Positions 27,159 through 34,917 of a DNA stretch of 64,000 nucleotides are shown piece by piece. The notes under the pieces are model-generated. The model searched no databases. It saw only the letters and a list, made by a program, of their open reading frames with translations, and was not told the DNA's origin. Both the position numbers and the translations under genes were made by a program. Source of the stretch: Candidatus Acidiferrales bacterium (GTDB taxonomy: Bacteria > Acidobacteriota > Terriglobia > Acidiferrales > UBA7541). Each line of letters begins with the position of its first letter. Position 1 is the first letter of the stretch. Location of the stretch: assembly GCA_035934015.1 (NCBI GenBank), contig DASYYH010000023.1:186001-250000 (forward strand), in the 5' to 3' direction.

Positions 27159-27845
27159 CTAACGTCCGGGAATTCGTCCTGAGACAACCTCTGCCGTCTC
27201 ATCTTGAGATTGTTTCTCAGCCGCGCCAATCTCACTCGCTAGCGATGAGAATCTCTCCATGATCTGACTCAGCCGCAGGCCCATCGCCCGAATTGTCCGA
27301 ATTTGCTCGCACCCTTGCTTGGTGACGGGCTCAGCGGCTAGGAGTAGCAGGTCCGCGTTGCCGACGAGTGAAGTCAGTGTGTCGCTGACAATGTGACTCA
27401 TCTCCAGCATGTACCGTCCCAACGTAGCTTCCGTTCCGCGCGTGGCCGCAGCGCGCTCCGCTTGTCGTGCGCGTGCGTCCGCGTCGAGGCGTCGCAGTAC
27501 CTCTTTCGAAACCAGCATCAGCGTGTCCAGCCATCCGTCTCGAAGCTGTATGTGAAGAGCTTCGGAGTGCATCCGATAGAAAGAATCCTTATCGTTCGCA
27601 TCGCTGCAAATGCACGCCTCAACTCCGGCGCTTTCCAGGCCGCGGAGCAGGGGCTCGAGCGCACCCTCTCGCACCGGTCCAAGGATCGCGAATCGGTAAT
27701 CTTCAAACATCGCGGCCTCTCCCACATCGCTCGACACTTGCGTGATCGCTCGCGCAGGAAGCCGGTGGTCCGCGCGCCAGCGGGCCGCCACAGCGTGCGC
27801 GAATTCCGGGTCGTCTGTGAGCACGAGAACATTGGATTGCTGCAC
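27159..27845 (-). CDS. Pseudo-receiver plus orphan HisKA-like (DHp) protein
   Basis: 228 residues from a GTG at 27845, chosen because GAGGAA lies 6-7 nt upstream and the previous gene stops 16 nt before; a TTG at 27881 is the alternative. Residues about 1-120 look like a degenerate receiver (NVLVLTDDPEFAHAVAARW; YRFAILGPVREG) without the phospho-acceptor Asp. Residues about 140-205 resemble a HisKA dimerisation domain, with a His in EMSHIVSDTLTSLVGNADLL placed as in HisKA box H. No ATPase domain follows. It could be a phosphotransfer or scaffold protein for the che clusters. Novel-looking architecture. Confidence 0.65.
   Translation of the reverse strand: MQQSNVLVLTDDPEFAHAVAARWRADHRLPARAITQVSSDVGEAAMFEDYRFAILGPVREGALEPLLRGLESAGVEACICSDANDKDSFYRMHSEALHIQLRDGWLDTLMLVSKEVLRRLDADARARQAERAAATRGTEATLGRYMLEMSHIVSDTLTSLVGNADLLLLAAEPVTKQGCEQIRTIRAMGLRLSQIMERFSSLASEIGAAEKQSQDETAEVVSGRIPGR
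27179..27219. promoter_or_regulatory. TGAGAC operator cluster upstream of promoter 27060-27077
   Basis: CTGAGACAA (27179-27187), CCGTCTCAT (27194-27202) and the inverted repeat TGAGA-N5-TCTCA (27205-27219) fall 130-170 bp upstream of the predicted sigma-54 start near 27050. CTGAGACAA is identical to the copy at 34316-34324. They lie inside the 3' end of the preceding coding sequence. Confidence 0.5.
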
Positions 27846-27861
27846 TTGTGATTCCTCGACT

Positions 27862-29631
27862 TTAGTTCTGCGCTTCTTCAATCGCTGAAAGCAGCCGCCG
27901 CGCGCTGATTCCCAGATTCACTGCTGCTTCCGTATTCTTGGTTCGCTGCGCCTGATCGACTTTCGCTTGCAAATAGCCCATTTCTTCCCGGCCAAGCGCA
28001 ATCGCGGCGCTTACCTTTGCCGAATCTCCCGTGCGCTTCTTTTCTTCGCGTCCCAGAGCCACGAGCGCGCGAGCAGCCACGGCCCGCCGAAGATCTTCAG
28101 AGAGCTGGCCGCCGTCGCTCACGAACGCGTTTACTTCCCATGCCGAAAGCAAAATCTTCGCGTCGCCAATCGTGATTGTGCTCATCGAGCGTCCCCGTGA
28201 AGGCGGCGCTTCGATCAGTTGTTCCCAGATCGATTCCAGGCATGCTTCGAGTTCTGTCGATGGCACATTTCGATTGCCGGGAGAGGGTGCCTTGCTCTCG
28301 CCCGCCGGCTTCTTGCTTTCCGCTGTAGGAGGTGTCGTGTCGGCGGCTTTTGTGCCTGATGCAACCGTGCTGGACTGCTTTGCCGGTGCGCTCATTTGTG
28401 TCTTCGGCGCGGCGGTTGTTTCCGGTTTTTCTGGTGCCACAACAGGTTTTTTCGCCGCATTCGAGGCGGAGGGAACCTGCGCGCTCATGGGAGTGACTTT
28501 TGCCGTGGTCGGCCGTCGTTCAGAAGCTTGCTGCTTCGGTATAGCGGCATCAGAGGCTTTCGTCGTAGCGCTTTGTTCGTCTTTTGTTGCGGGCTTCGGC
28601 GCTGCCGCTTTTTCGCTTGCCGTGCTGGCGTCTGCAGCCACCTTACCCTCGACGCTTCTGGCAGTGATCGTTCCGATGGCGGGCATTTTTATTTCTGCAG
28701 GCGGAATCCCCAGCGCGCGCTCCACCGCTGCGCGAATCGCTAGCAGTTGCTCGAATGTCTTGTTTGCCGAATTCTCTGCATAGTCCGAGGAAATCGGCTG
28801 CCGCCACGAAAGTGAAATCTCTCGAAGGTTTTGGATCGGTTCCTGCGCTGTCAGTCCCGCAGAGCGGCAATCCACCGTTGAAATGCCCCGGCGTTCGAGC
28901 TCCGTCAAGCCTTCCCGTATCGCGCGAAGGTCCGCATGCAGCAATCGGAAAAAAGCGCGTCGCAACAGGAAGTTGAATCGCGTGAACGCCACCAACGCTG
29001 CCGGGTCATAGAACATGAACCCTGATGCATCTTTCAGTTCGCGCCCCTTTTCCAATAGTTTCGCGGCAAAGACCTCGCGCAACCCCTGGCACTGCTTTGT
29101 CACTTCCAGTACTTGATCCAGTGGCGCACACCATTCCAGTTCGGTCGAATCGGCGTCGCCGAGAACGTTACGCAATACCTGCGCGACGTCTCCCAGCGTG
29201 ATCTCGCACGAATACAAATCCTCCGGAGCGCAAAGTGCAAAATAGGTCGCTAGCAGTAGGTCGATATTGTCGCGATCCGTCGGAGATTTTTCCGGCCGTC
29301 GCAGCAGTCGCCAGATCAATGCGCGCAGGCTGTCCGGTTCGATCTCTTTGATCGAGTGTAGAAGCTGCCGGAGCTGATTGGTCTTGACGCATCCGTCCAT
29401 TTCGTCCAGCCACTGCGTGATCTTGGCGAAAAGGTCGTTTGCCGGGCAGGCCGCTGGGAGTACGGAATTGTTTGCCGGCGGAATGCCTATATGGAAATGC
29501 GTCGTTAGATAGAAATAGAGCGGATAGACGAGGCGCGCCTCGAGCCACGCGGCGGCGATGGCTTCGGCCTTTTCGCTAATCGACCGCGCGTCGGGTTTTG
29601 GTGGCGCAGATTTATTGCTCATGCCGCTCAT
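27862..29631 (-). CDS. Large protein of unknown function in the signalling island
   Basis: 589 residues from the ATG at 29631 (ATGA overlap with the PilZ-like gene). Three parts can be seen. Residues about 15-310 are helical and aromatic-rich (EARLVYPLYFYLTTHFHIG; LIWRLLRRPEK; FTRFNFLLRRAFFRLLHADL). About 320-450 is a low-complexity Ala/Pro/Lys/Thr/Ser linker. The last 135 residues form a helical domain (LEACLESIWEQLIEAPPSRG ... LLSAWEVNAFVSDGG). No signal peptide, membrane helix or catalytic motif. I do not recognise the family. Its position suggests a chemosensory accessory or effector. Confidence 0.7.
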   Translation of the reverse strand: MSGMSNKSAPPKPDARSISEKAEAIAAAWLEARLVYPLYFYLTTHFHIGIPPANNSVLPAACPANDLFAKITQWLDEMDGCVKTNQLRQLLHSIKEIEPDSLRALIWRLLRRPEKSPTDRDNIDLLLATYFALCAPEDLYSCEITLGDVAQVLRNVLGDADSTELEWCAPLDQVLEVTKQCQGLREVFAAKLLEKGRELKDASGFMFYDPAALVAFTRFNFLLRRAFFRLLHADLRAIREGLTELERRGISTVDCRSAGLTAQEPIQNLREISLSWRQPISSDYAENSANKTFEQLLAIRAAVERALGIPPAEIKMPAIGTITARSVEGKVAADASTASEKAAAPKPATKDEQSATTKASDAAIPKQQASERRPTTAKVTPMSAQVPSASNAAKKPVVAPEKPETTAAPKTQMSAPAKQSSTVASGTKAADTTPPTAESKKPAGESKAPSPGNRNVPSTELEACLESIWEQLIEAPPSRGRSMSTITIGDAKILLSAWEVNAFVSDGGQLSEDLRRAVAARALVALGREEKKRTGDSAKVSAAIALGREEMGYLQAKVDQAQRTKNTEAAVNLGISARRLLSAIEEAQN

Positions 29632-30032
29632 CGAATAATCCAATTCGGAATTTTTTCCGAAAATCGCACCGCCACTGCGCGTCTTCCAAGTTCGAAATGC
29701 ACGGCCACAACCGAAGCTTCTGCCTTCAAGGAACCGTCGGAGTTTTCGATTTTCACGCGGTCCGCAAATTCAAGAGGCAGCTTGGACGCGAAGAGTGCTT
29801 CATTCGCCGTGCCAAATTCGATCAGCGTGCTTTCCCTGACGCCTCCTCCTGCCGCGCGCAACGCCGTTATCTCAATTGGCAGTCGCATGAGAACCGCTCC
29901 GGGAAACAACTCAGCCAGCCTTTTCACGACTGATCCTGTGGAAAGAGGCTTCGCTTCAGCAATTTCGTGTTTCACAAATCCCTCTCGGCAGGCGCCGGTC
30001 CGCGCCATTCGCATGAGCACACGGAGAGACAC
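29628..30032 (-). CDS. Small PilZ-like protein
   Basis: 134 residues from a GTG at 30032 with GGAAG 5 nt upstream; an ATG at 30014 is the alternative. The C-terminal about 90 residues have the beta-barrel pattern and end of a PilZ domain (STLIEFGTANEALFASKLPL, then VVAVHFELGRRAVAVRF), but the RxxxR and D/NxSxxG c-di-GMP motifs are not recognisable, so ligand binding is doubtful. First gene of a three-gene operon with a predicted sigma-54 promoter only about 13 nt upstream of the GTG. Confidence 0.6.
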   Translation of the reverse strand: MSLRVLMRMARTGACREGFVKHEIAEAKPLSTGSVVKRLAELFPGAVLMRLPIEITALRAAGGGVRESTLIEFGTANEALFASKLPLEFADRVKIENSDGSLKAEASVVAVHFELGRRAVAVRFSEKIPNWIIR

Positions 30033-30055
30033 CGGCGCTTCCGACGGATAACGAT

Positions 30056-30071
30056 TGCAAGACCAGAACCA
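30056..30071 (-). promoter_or_regulatory. Sigma-54 (-24/-12) promoter of the PilZ-like operon
   Basis: Minus strand reads TGGTTCTGGTCTTGCA, with GG and GC exactly 10 nt apart and a TTGCA -12 element. Compare TGGTATGAGCCTTGCA at 34431. Predicted start at 30045, 13 nt before the GTG of the PilZ-like gene. TGAGAC motifs lie 106-159 bp upstream. Confidence 0.72.
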
Positions 30072-30150
30072 AACAGGAGGGCTTGTCCCAAAAGCTAACG
30101 TGCAGCAAGCACGGGAATTACGAGCGCGTCAAAATTCACAAAATACCTGA

Positions 30151-30204
30151 CCGTCTCACCCTGCGACGAATCCGTCTCACAATCCTCGCTATTTCCGTGA
30201 GACG
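30151..30204. promoter_or_regulatory. GTGAGACGG operator cluster between the PilZ-like operon and the sigma-54 activator gene
   Basis: CCGTCTCAC occurs at 30151-30159 and again at 30172-30180, a spacing of 21 bp (two helical turns). The inverse GTGAGACG is at 30197-30204. They are 106-159 bp upstream of the predicted sigma-54 start at 30045 and just downstream of the NtrC-like gene. Same motif as at 34285-34293. Confidence 0.6.
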
Positions 30205-30234
30205 CTCGCGAAACATTAATTCTCGGTCATCAAT

Positions 30235-31641
30235 TTAGTCTCCAGAGGCTTCGCTGGGGGCTAGTTTCGCCCCTGGCCGCAGTGGAATCTGATATTGCTT
30301 GAGTTTGCGATACAGAGTCGCTCGGCTGATTCCCAGCATTTTGCCAGCGAGTGCTTTGTCACCGCCGACCTGTTCAAACACGCGCAGAATGGTCATACGC
30401 TCCATGTCCACCAGCGCAGTCGAAGCCAGATCGTTCGCCTCTTCGGCCGATTGCGATGCTCCCAGTCCCGACAAAATTGCCGGCGTTAGATCCTTCACAT
30501 CAATGCCGTGCCTGTCTCCCAAGGCCAGCGCTCGCGCGACGCAGTTTTCCAGTTCGCGCACGTTCCCGGGCCAGTCGTACTGCAGAAGGGCTTTCATCGC
30601 TGCCGAGCTGACGTGAATATTTTCGCTCGGAGCATGCCGCTCCAGAAAACAATGCACCAGCGCGGGAATATCCGAGCGCCTTTCCCGCAGCGGCGGCAGG
30701 TGCACGGTCACGACGTTCAGTCGGAAAAACAAATCTTTGCGGAAGGTTCCCGCTCGATAGGCCGTCTCCAGGTCGCGGTTTGTCGCGGCAATCACGCGCA
30801 CGTCCACGGAGACCTTTTCGTTGCTGCCTACAGGGCGCACCTCTCTTTCTTGCAGCACGCGCAGCAGCTTCGCTTGCATTTCCAGCGGTAACTCGCCGAT
30901 TTCGTCGAGAAAGATCGTCCCGCCATTGGCGCTCTGAAAGAGGCCGGACTTTGACTTCAATGCTCCAGTGAACGCGCCCTTTTCGTGTCCGAATAGCTCA
31001 CTTTCCATCAGCGTGGGCACGAGCGCCCCGCAATCCACCGCGACAAATGGCATTTTGGCCAGCGGCCCGCGAAAGTGAATCGCTCGCGCCACAAGTTCTT
31101 TTCCTGTGCCGCTCTCGCCGGCGATCAGCACGGGCGTGCGCGAATCCTTCAGCCGCGACACCATGCGTAGAAGGTCCTGAACCTTCGCCGATGTGCCCAC
31201 GATTCCATCGAGCTGCGTTTCCGTGTCCATCCGTTCGCGAAGAAATTGATTTTCGCTGACGAGCCGAACTTTCTCCGCCATTCGTTGCAAAAGCAGCCGC
31301 AATTTCTCCACGCGGAATGGTTTTTCGATGTAATCGTAAGCGCCGAGCTTCATCGCATCGACGGCGGACTCGATCGTGCCGTGACCCGTCATGATCGCGA
31401 CTTCGGTTGCCGGCAAAAGTTGTTTGATTTGCCGCAACAATTCAACACCGCTTTCTTGCGGCAATTTCAAATCGGCCAGGACTACATCCGGCGCTTGCGT
31501 TTCGATCAGCGCCAGCGCGGCTTCCGCGCTTTCCGCTTCCGCCGGTGCAAAACCCAGCTTTTCACCAATCGTCACGCAGAGTTTGCGGATCGACGGTTCA
31601 TCATCCACCACCAGAAATCGGATTTTCATTTCGCTGGACAT
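30235..31641 (-). CDS. NtrC-family sigma-54-dependent response regulator
   Basis: 468 residues, ATG at 31641. Receiver (about 7-120) with phospho-acceptor Asp57 (VVLADLKLP) and EKPF. AAA+ domain with Walker A GESGTGKE, the sigma-54-contacting GAFTGA motif, Walker [11 protein letters not shown] and the R-finger region [10 protein letters not shown]. Fis-type HTH at the C-terminus ([20 protein letters not shown]). It activates transcription from -24/-12 promoters after phosphorylation. The kinase gene lies 39 bp upstream. Its predicted targets are the three sigma-54 promoters in this island. Confidence 0.93.
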   Translation of the reverse strand: MSSEMKIRFLVVDDEPSIRKLCVTIGEKLGFAPAEAESAEAALALIETQAPDVVLADLKLPQESGVELLRQIKQLLPATEVAIMTGHGTIESAVDAMKLGAYDYIEKPFRVEKLRLLLQRMAEKVRLVSENQFLRERMDTETQLDGIVGTSAKVQDLLRMVSRLKDSRTPVLIAGESGTGKELVARAIHFRGPLAKMPFVAVDCGALVPTLMESELFGHEKGAFTGALKSKSGLFQSANGGTIFLDEIGELPLEMQAKLLRVLQEREVRPVGSNEKVSVDVRVIAATNRDLETAYRAGTFRKDLFFRLNVVTVHLPPLRERRSDIPALVHCFLERHAPSENIHVSSAAMKALLQYDWPGNVRELENCVARALALGDRHGIDVKDLTPAILSGLGASQSAEEANDLASTALVDMERMTILRVFEQVGGDKALAGKMLGISRATLYRKLKQYQIPLRPGAKLAPSEASGD

Positions 31642-31680
31642 ATTCCCTCTTTCATCGCTTTTGCTTCTCCGCCAGCCTCG

Positions 31681-34146
31681 CTATTTCGCCGCCTCGCCCG
31701 CTGTCGTCATAGCCGCGCTTTGCGCTGTCGGCAGCCGCACAAAAAAAGTGCAGCCATCGCCCTCCGAATTATTGGTGCACGAAACTTCCCCGTTGTGTTC
31801 CCGCACAATGCCATAGCAAATGCTCAAGCCCAGCCCTGTGCCCTTGCCGAGCTCCTTCGTCGTATAAAACGGTTCAAAGATTCGCGCCATATCCGAAATG
31901 CCGGTTCCGTTGTCGCGAATCGCCACTTCTACAAATTCTTCTTTCTCGCTTGTGACAATTTCGATCTTTCCCGCACGCCGCGCTTCCTGCACGGCGTCAT
32001 AGGCATTGTTGAGAATGTTGAGAAACACTTGTTGAAGTTGATGCGCATCGCCAAAAACTCGCGGCACGTCCGCGCCGTATTTCTCCGCGACCTCCATCCC
32101 ATCTCCCGCCGATCCGTACGTGCGAAGCTGTACGACCTGCCTCAATATCGCGTGGACGTCGAGCGGCTCGCGGCGCGCAGGCATCTGCCGCGCGAACTGC
32201 AGCAAATTCTGCACGATTTCTTTCGTGCGCTCTGCCTCCTGGAGCACGATGCGCAGTTCCTCTTTCGCCTCCACTGGCACCGCGTTGTTCTCCAGTAGCA
32301 GGTCCGCATAGCCCACGATTGCTGCCAGCGGATTATTGATTTCATGCGCTACGCCCGAGACCAGTTGACCGAGTGCCGCCATTTTTTCGGCGTGCCGGAG
32401 CTGCGCTTGCAACACAGCGGCATCGGTGATATCCGTCATCACCACGACGATGCTGCTCACGTGTCCTTGCTCATCGCGGATTGGGCTCAGGCTGATCGAG
32501 AATTGTCCCGTGCTCCGATTCCCGCGCCGCACGGGCAGTTCGAGGTTTTCTGGCGTAAATCCTTCGAGTGTGCTTTCAAACGCCTTCTCAAATTTCGTCC
32601 GGCGATCGCGCGGAATAAATTCCGCAAGCGTCTTTCCCAGCAAATCTCCCTGGCTGTATCCCGATTCGTAGGTTTTCCGGTTCGCGTAGCTCACCAGGCC
32701 GGCCGTGTCGAGCACAAGAATCATGCTCTGCGTATGGTTCAGAATCTTCGTGTTGAAATCCCGTTCCCGCTGCAGTTGCGCTTGGTACGTCCTCTGCTCG
32801 GTGATGTCCTTCAGGATATGGATCGTCCGCGAGCCTTCTTCTGAGCCGGCTCCGATTCGCGAAGTCGAAATCAAATATGCGCGTGTTCCAGCGCTCACAA
32901 CGGACTCATCGCTTGCGCTGCTCGACTCGCTGCAAAATGGACATGCTCGGCTTCGCGCGCTCGTGACAATGGAATTCAGTGCGCGCGTGCTCATGCCTAC
33001 AAGCTCCGAAGGCCGTGCTCCAAGTGCTTCCGCCAGCGATCGATTCAATCGCACGATCCGATTCGCAGGATCGTGCACGACAATCAAATCCGTGATCGCG
33101 TCGAAGTCTTCCACCCACTGCCGCTTCGACTGTTCAATCCGTGAAAAAAGGCGCGAATTCTCCAGCGCCACCGAGGCATGGCTCGCCAGCGCCTGAATCA
33201 AGTTGTCGTCAGCTGCGGAAAACTCGCGCTCCCGGTTCACCAGGCAGAGGATGCCTAGCAAATCCCCTTCCCGGCCAGTCAGCCGCACCATGCAGACATC
33301 GCGCCATTCCAGGGCGTCAGCCACTTCTTCCCCTAGCAGTTCTCTTGCGTTTCCAGTGAGTAGCAAGCTCGGATGTTCCGCTGCAAAATTTGTCAACGCA
33401 TCATCCAGAGGCGCTCTGGCTTCCAGATGAGGTTTGCCATCCACGTGATGCGCGTAAACAATTTCCAGCCGCGCGCCCCGCGTCAGCGCAAGGATGGCTG
33501 CCTGCGCCCCAAGCATTTTTCTTGCATTCGACGTAAACCGCCCGACAAACTCCGGCAGGCGCAGCGATGGCTTCAATTCGACCGCAAGGTCCATCAGGTC
33601 CTGCGCGCGACGTTCCGACGAATCCTCCTGCTCCTCGTTTTTGAAAAATAACTTCGCGAGAGCGCCGGCATAGGCTTCGGCTTGATTCACAGTTTGCGGA
33701 TCAAATACTTTCGCGCCGTTTCTTCGCGAAAGGACAAGAATCGAAGCGCGCCGTTCGCCCAGCTCCATGGGAAGGACGATATACCTTTGGCCTTCAATGA
33801 GTTTTTTCTCCGACTTGCCAAGCTTTAATTCAGAATTTCTTGCAATGGCCCGGCCCTTGGCGACCGCTCGATGAAAAATAGGGGCTTCTGACAATGGCGC
33901 TTTCCAGCCTCGTAGCAATTTCGACGGCCCTTCTGAATGGACCAAACAAAGCTCTGCATTTCCTTTGTCGATATCCCAGAAGCTCGCGCCATCCAGTTGA
34001 AAGAATGATTTCGCCAATCGGCAAGCAGCTCTGGGGAACGCCTCAGGAGAGCATTCCGAAGCGTGCGTTTGAAGTTGTGCCAGAAGGCCATCAAGGCCCT
34101 CTCTACGGCGTGTGTAAGAGGTTCGTTGCTTCGATCGCGAAGGCAT
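31681..34146 (-). CDS. Cytosolic multi-sensor histidine kinase (NtrB-like), GAF-GAF-PAS-PAS-HisKA-HATPase
   Basis: 821 residues, ATG at 34146. No membrane segment, so cytosolic. Two GAF-like domains (about 20-165 and 190-335), a first PAS (about 345-455, with a CPFC pair inside that may bind metal or act as redox pair) and a second PAS (about 465-580), then HisKA with His601 in VAHEINNPLAAIVGYAD and HATPase_c with NNAYDA, DNGTGI and GTGLGLS boxes. Sensor type and output HisKA resemble NtrB kinases, which partner sigma-54 regulators. Cotranscribed with the regulator gene. Signal unknown; GAF/PAS could bind nucleotides, haem or small ligands. Confidence 0.92.
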   Translation of the reverse strand: MPSRSKQRTSYTRRREGLDGLLAQLQTHASECSPEAFPRAACRLAKSFFQLDGASFWDIDKGNAELCLVHSEGPSKLLRGWKAPLSEAPIFHRAVAKGRAIARNSELKLGKSEKKLIEGQRYIVLPMELGERRASILVLSRRNGAKVFDPQTVNQAEAYAGALAKLFFKNEEQEDSSERRAQDLMDLAVELKPSLRLPEFVGRFTSNARKMLGAQAAILALTRGARLEIVYAHHVDGKPHLEARAPLDDALTNFAAEHPSLLLTGNARELLGEEVADALEWRDVCMVRLTGREGDLLGILCLVNREREFSAADDNLIQALASHASVALENSRLFSRIEQSKRQWVEDFDAITDLIVVHDPANRIVRLNRSLAEALGARPSELVGMSTRALNSIVTSARSRACPFCSESSSASDESVVSAGTRAYLISTSRIGAGSEEGSRTIHILKDITEQRTYQAQLQRERDFNTKILNHTQSMILVLDTAGLVSYANRKTYESGYSQGDLLGKTLAEFIPRDRRTKFEKAFESTLEGFTPENLELPVRRGNRSTGQFSISLSPIRDEQGHVSSIVVVMTDITDAAVLQAQLRHAEKMAALGQLVSGVAHEINNPLAAIVGYADLLLENNAVPVEAKEELRIVLQEAERTKEIVQNLLQFARQMPARREPLDVHAILRQVVQLRTYGSAGDGMEVAEKYGADVPRVFGDAHQLQQVFLNILNNAYDAVQEARRAGKIEIVTSEKEEFVEVAIRDNGTGISDMARIFEPFYTTKELGKGTGLGLSICYGIVREHNGEVSCTNNSEGDGCTFFVRLPTAQSAAMTTAGEAAK

Positions 34147-34277
34147 GGAGGTTTGTGGGTCTGAGCGAACAATTTCAAATTGAGAAACAATCCAACGTTA
34201 GCCCTAATTCTCATTTTGAGTCAACCCGAGTCATAGCTTCGGTTGCTGAATCGTGCATGACCCTATCCTAGAACGAC

Positions 34278-34324
34278 TCTCATTGTGAGACGGCCCTATT
34301 GCCTCCAGCGGGTTCCTGAGACAA
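34278..34324. promoter_or_regulatory. TGAGAC operator cluster upstream of the TonB-C/MCP operon
   Basis: A palindrome TCTCA-TTG-TGAGA (34278-34290) continues as GTGAGACGG (34285-34293), and CTGAGACAA follows at 34316-34324. They are 133-179 bp upstream of the predicted start at 34457, a normal position for an NtrC-type enhancer. Confidence 0.6.
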
Positions 34325-34430
34325 ATTCTGGAATTCCAGGCATTTTTCCAGGATCGCCGACTTCTAATTAGCCATTTATTATGTGTCGGTTATGAGAATA
34401 CCGTACCGAATTTTGTTAGAGTACTGGAAC

Positions 34431-34446
34431 TGGTATGAGCCTTGCA
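34431..34446 (+). promoter_or_regulatory. Sigma-54 (-24/-12) promoter of chemosensory operon 2
   Basis: TGGTATGAGCCTTGCA, with GG at 34432-34433 and GC at 34444-34445 (10-nt spacing), matches the consensus at nearly every defined position. Predicted start at 34457, 38 nt before the GTG of the TonB-C gene. Confidence 0.78.
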
Positions 34447-34494
34447 ATTAATGGGAGCGGATTAGTAGGTACCCGGTCATAAGGAGACCCGTCC

Positions 34495-34845
34495 GTGAAC
34501 ATTCGATCGAAGATTATGCGTTCCGCTCTCGTAGCCCTTGCAGGTTCTGTCCTCATCTTGCCGCCGGCAGCCATGAGTCAGGATGCAGCCACCAAGCGCA
34601 AGGTGAGCCACAAAGTTGTACCTGAGTTCCCAGAGCTCGCCAGGCAACTGAATATCACCGGCAAAGTGAAGCTCGCGCTTGTTGTTGCTCCAGACGGCCA
34701 CGTGAAGAGCACTCAGGTTTTGGGCGGAAGCCCGCTGTTGGCTCAATCAGCCAGCAAAGCAGCGAAGGGCTGGAAATTCGAGCCTGGTCCAAAGGAGACC
34801 ACCGAAATCATCGAATTCGACTTCACGCAACAGGATCAGCAATAG
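34495..34845 (+). CDS. Secreted TonB C-terminal-domain protein
   Basis: 116 residues from a GTG at 34495 with AAGGAG 8 nt upstream. A signal peptide (about residues 9-29, ALVALAGSVLILPPAAMSQ) is followed directly by a TonB C-terminal domain (VVPEFPELARQLNITGKVKL, VVAPDGHVKSTQVLGGSPLL, AAKGWKFEPGP). There is no Pro-rich spacer and the N-terminal helix ends in a cleavable-looking site, so it is probably periplasmic rather than a classical energy transducer. First gene of the sigma-54-driven chemosensory operon 2, 72 bp before the MCP gene. It could be a signal-binding or envelope partner of the receptor. Confidence 0.8.
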   Translation: MNIRSKIMRSALVALAGSVLILPPAAMSQDAATKRKVSHKVVPEFPELARQLNITGKVKLALVVAPDGHVKSTQVLGGSPLLAQSASKAAKGWKFEPGPKETTEIIEFDFTQQDQQ

Positions 34846-34917
34846 CCAGTGCTCGCCGCGCCTTCGTGTTGACTTCAAAGAAGGGGCGCTTGGTCGCTTG
34901 GGGGGAGGCTTTCGAAG

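Larger units (their letters stand above)
34147..34494. other. Divergent regulatory region without a gene (348 bp)
   Basis: Lies between the sensor kinase (minus) and the TonB-C/MCP operon (plus). It holds the operator cluster 34278-34324 and the sigma-54 promoter 34431-34446. No supported coding sequence or RNA gene was seen. Confidence 0.7.

Noticed and set aside
34255-34268. Weak sigma-54-like GG-N10-GC on the minus strand, upstream of the sensor kinase
   Set aside because: Flanking bases do not fit the consensus and the operator sites would sit too close (about 35-47 bp upstream). GG-N10-GC alone is common by chance.
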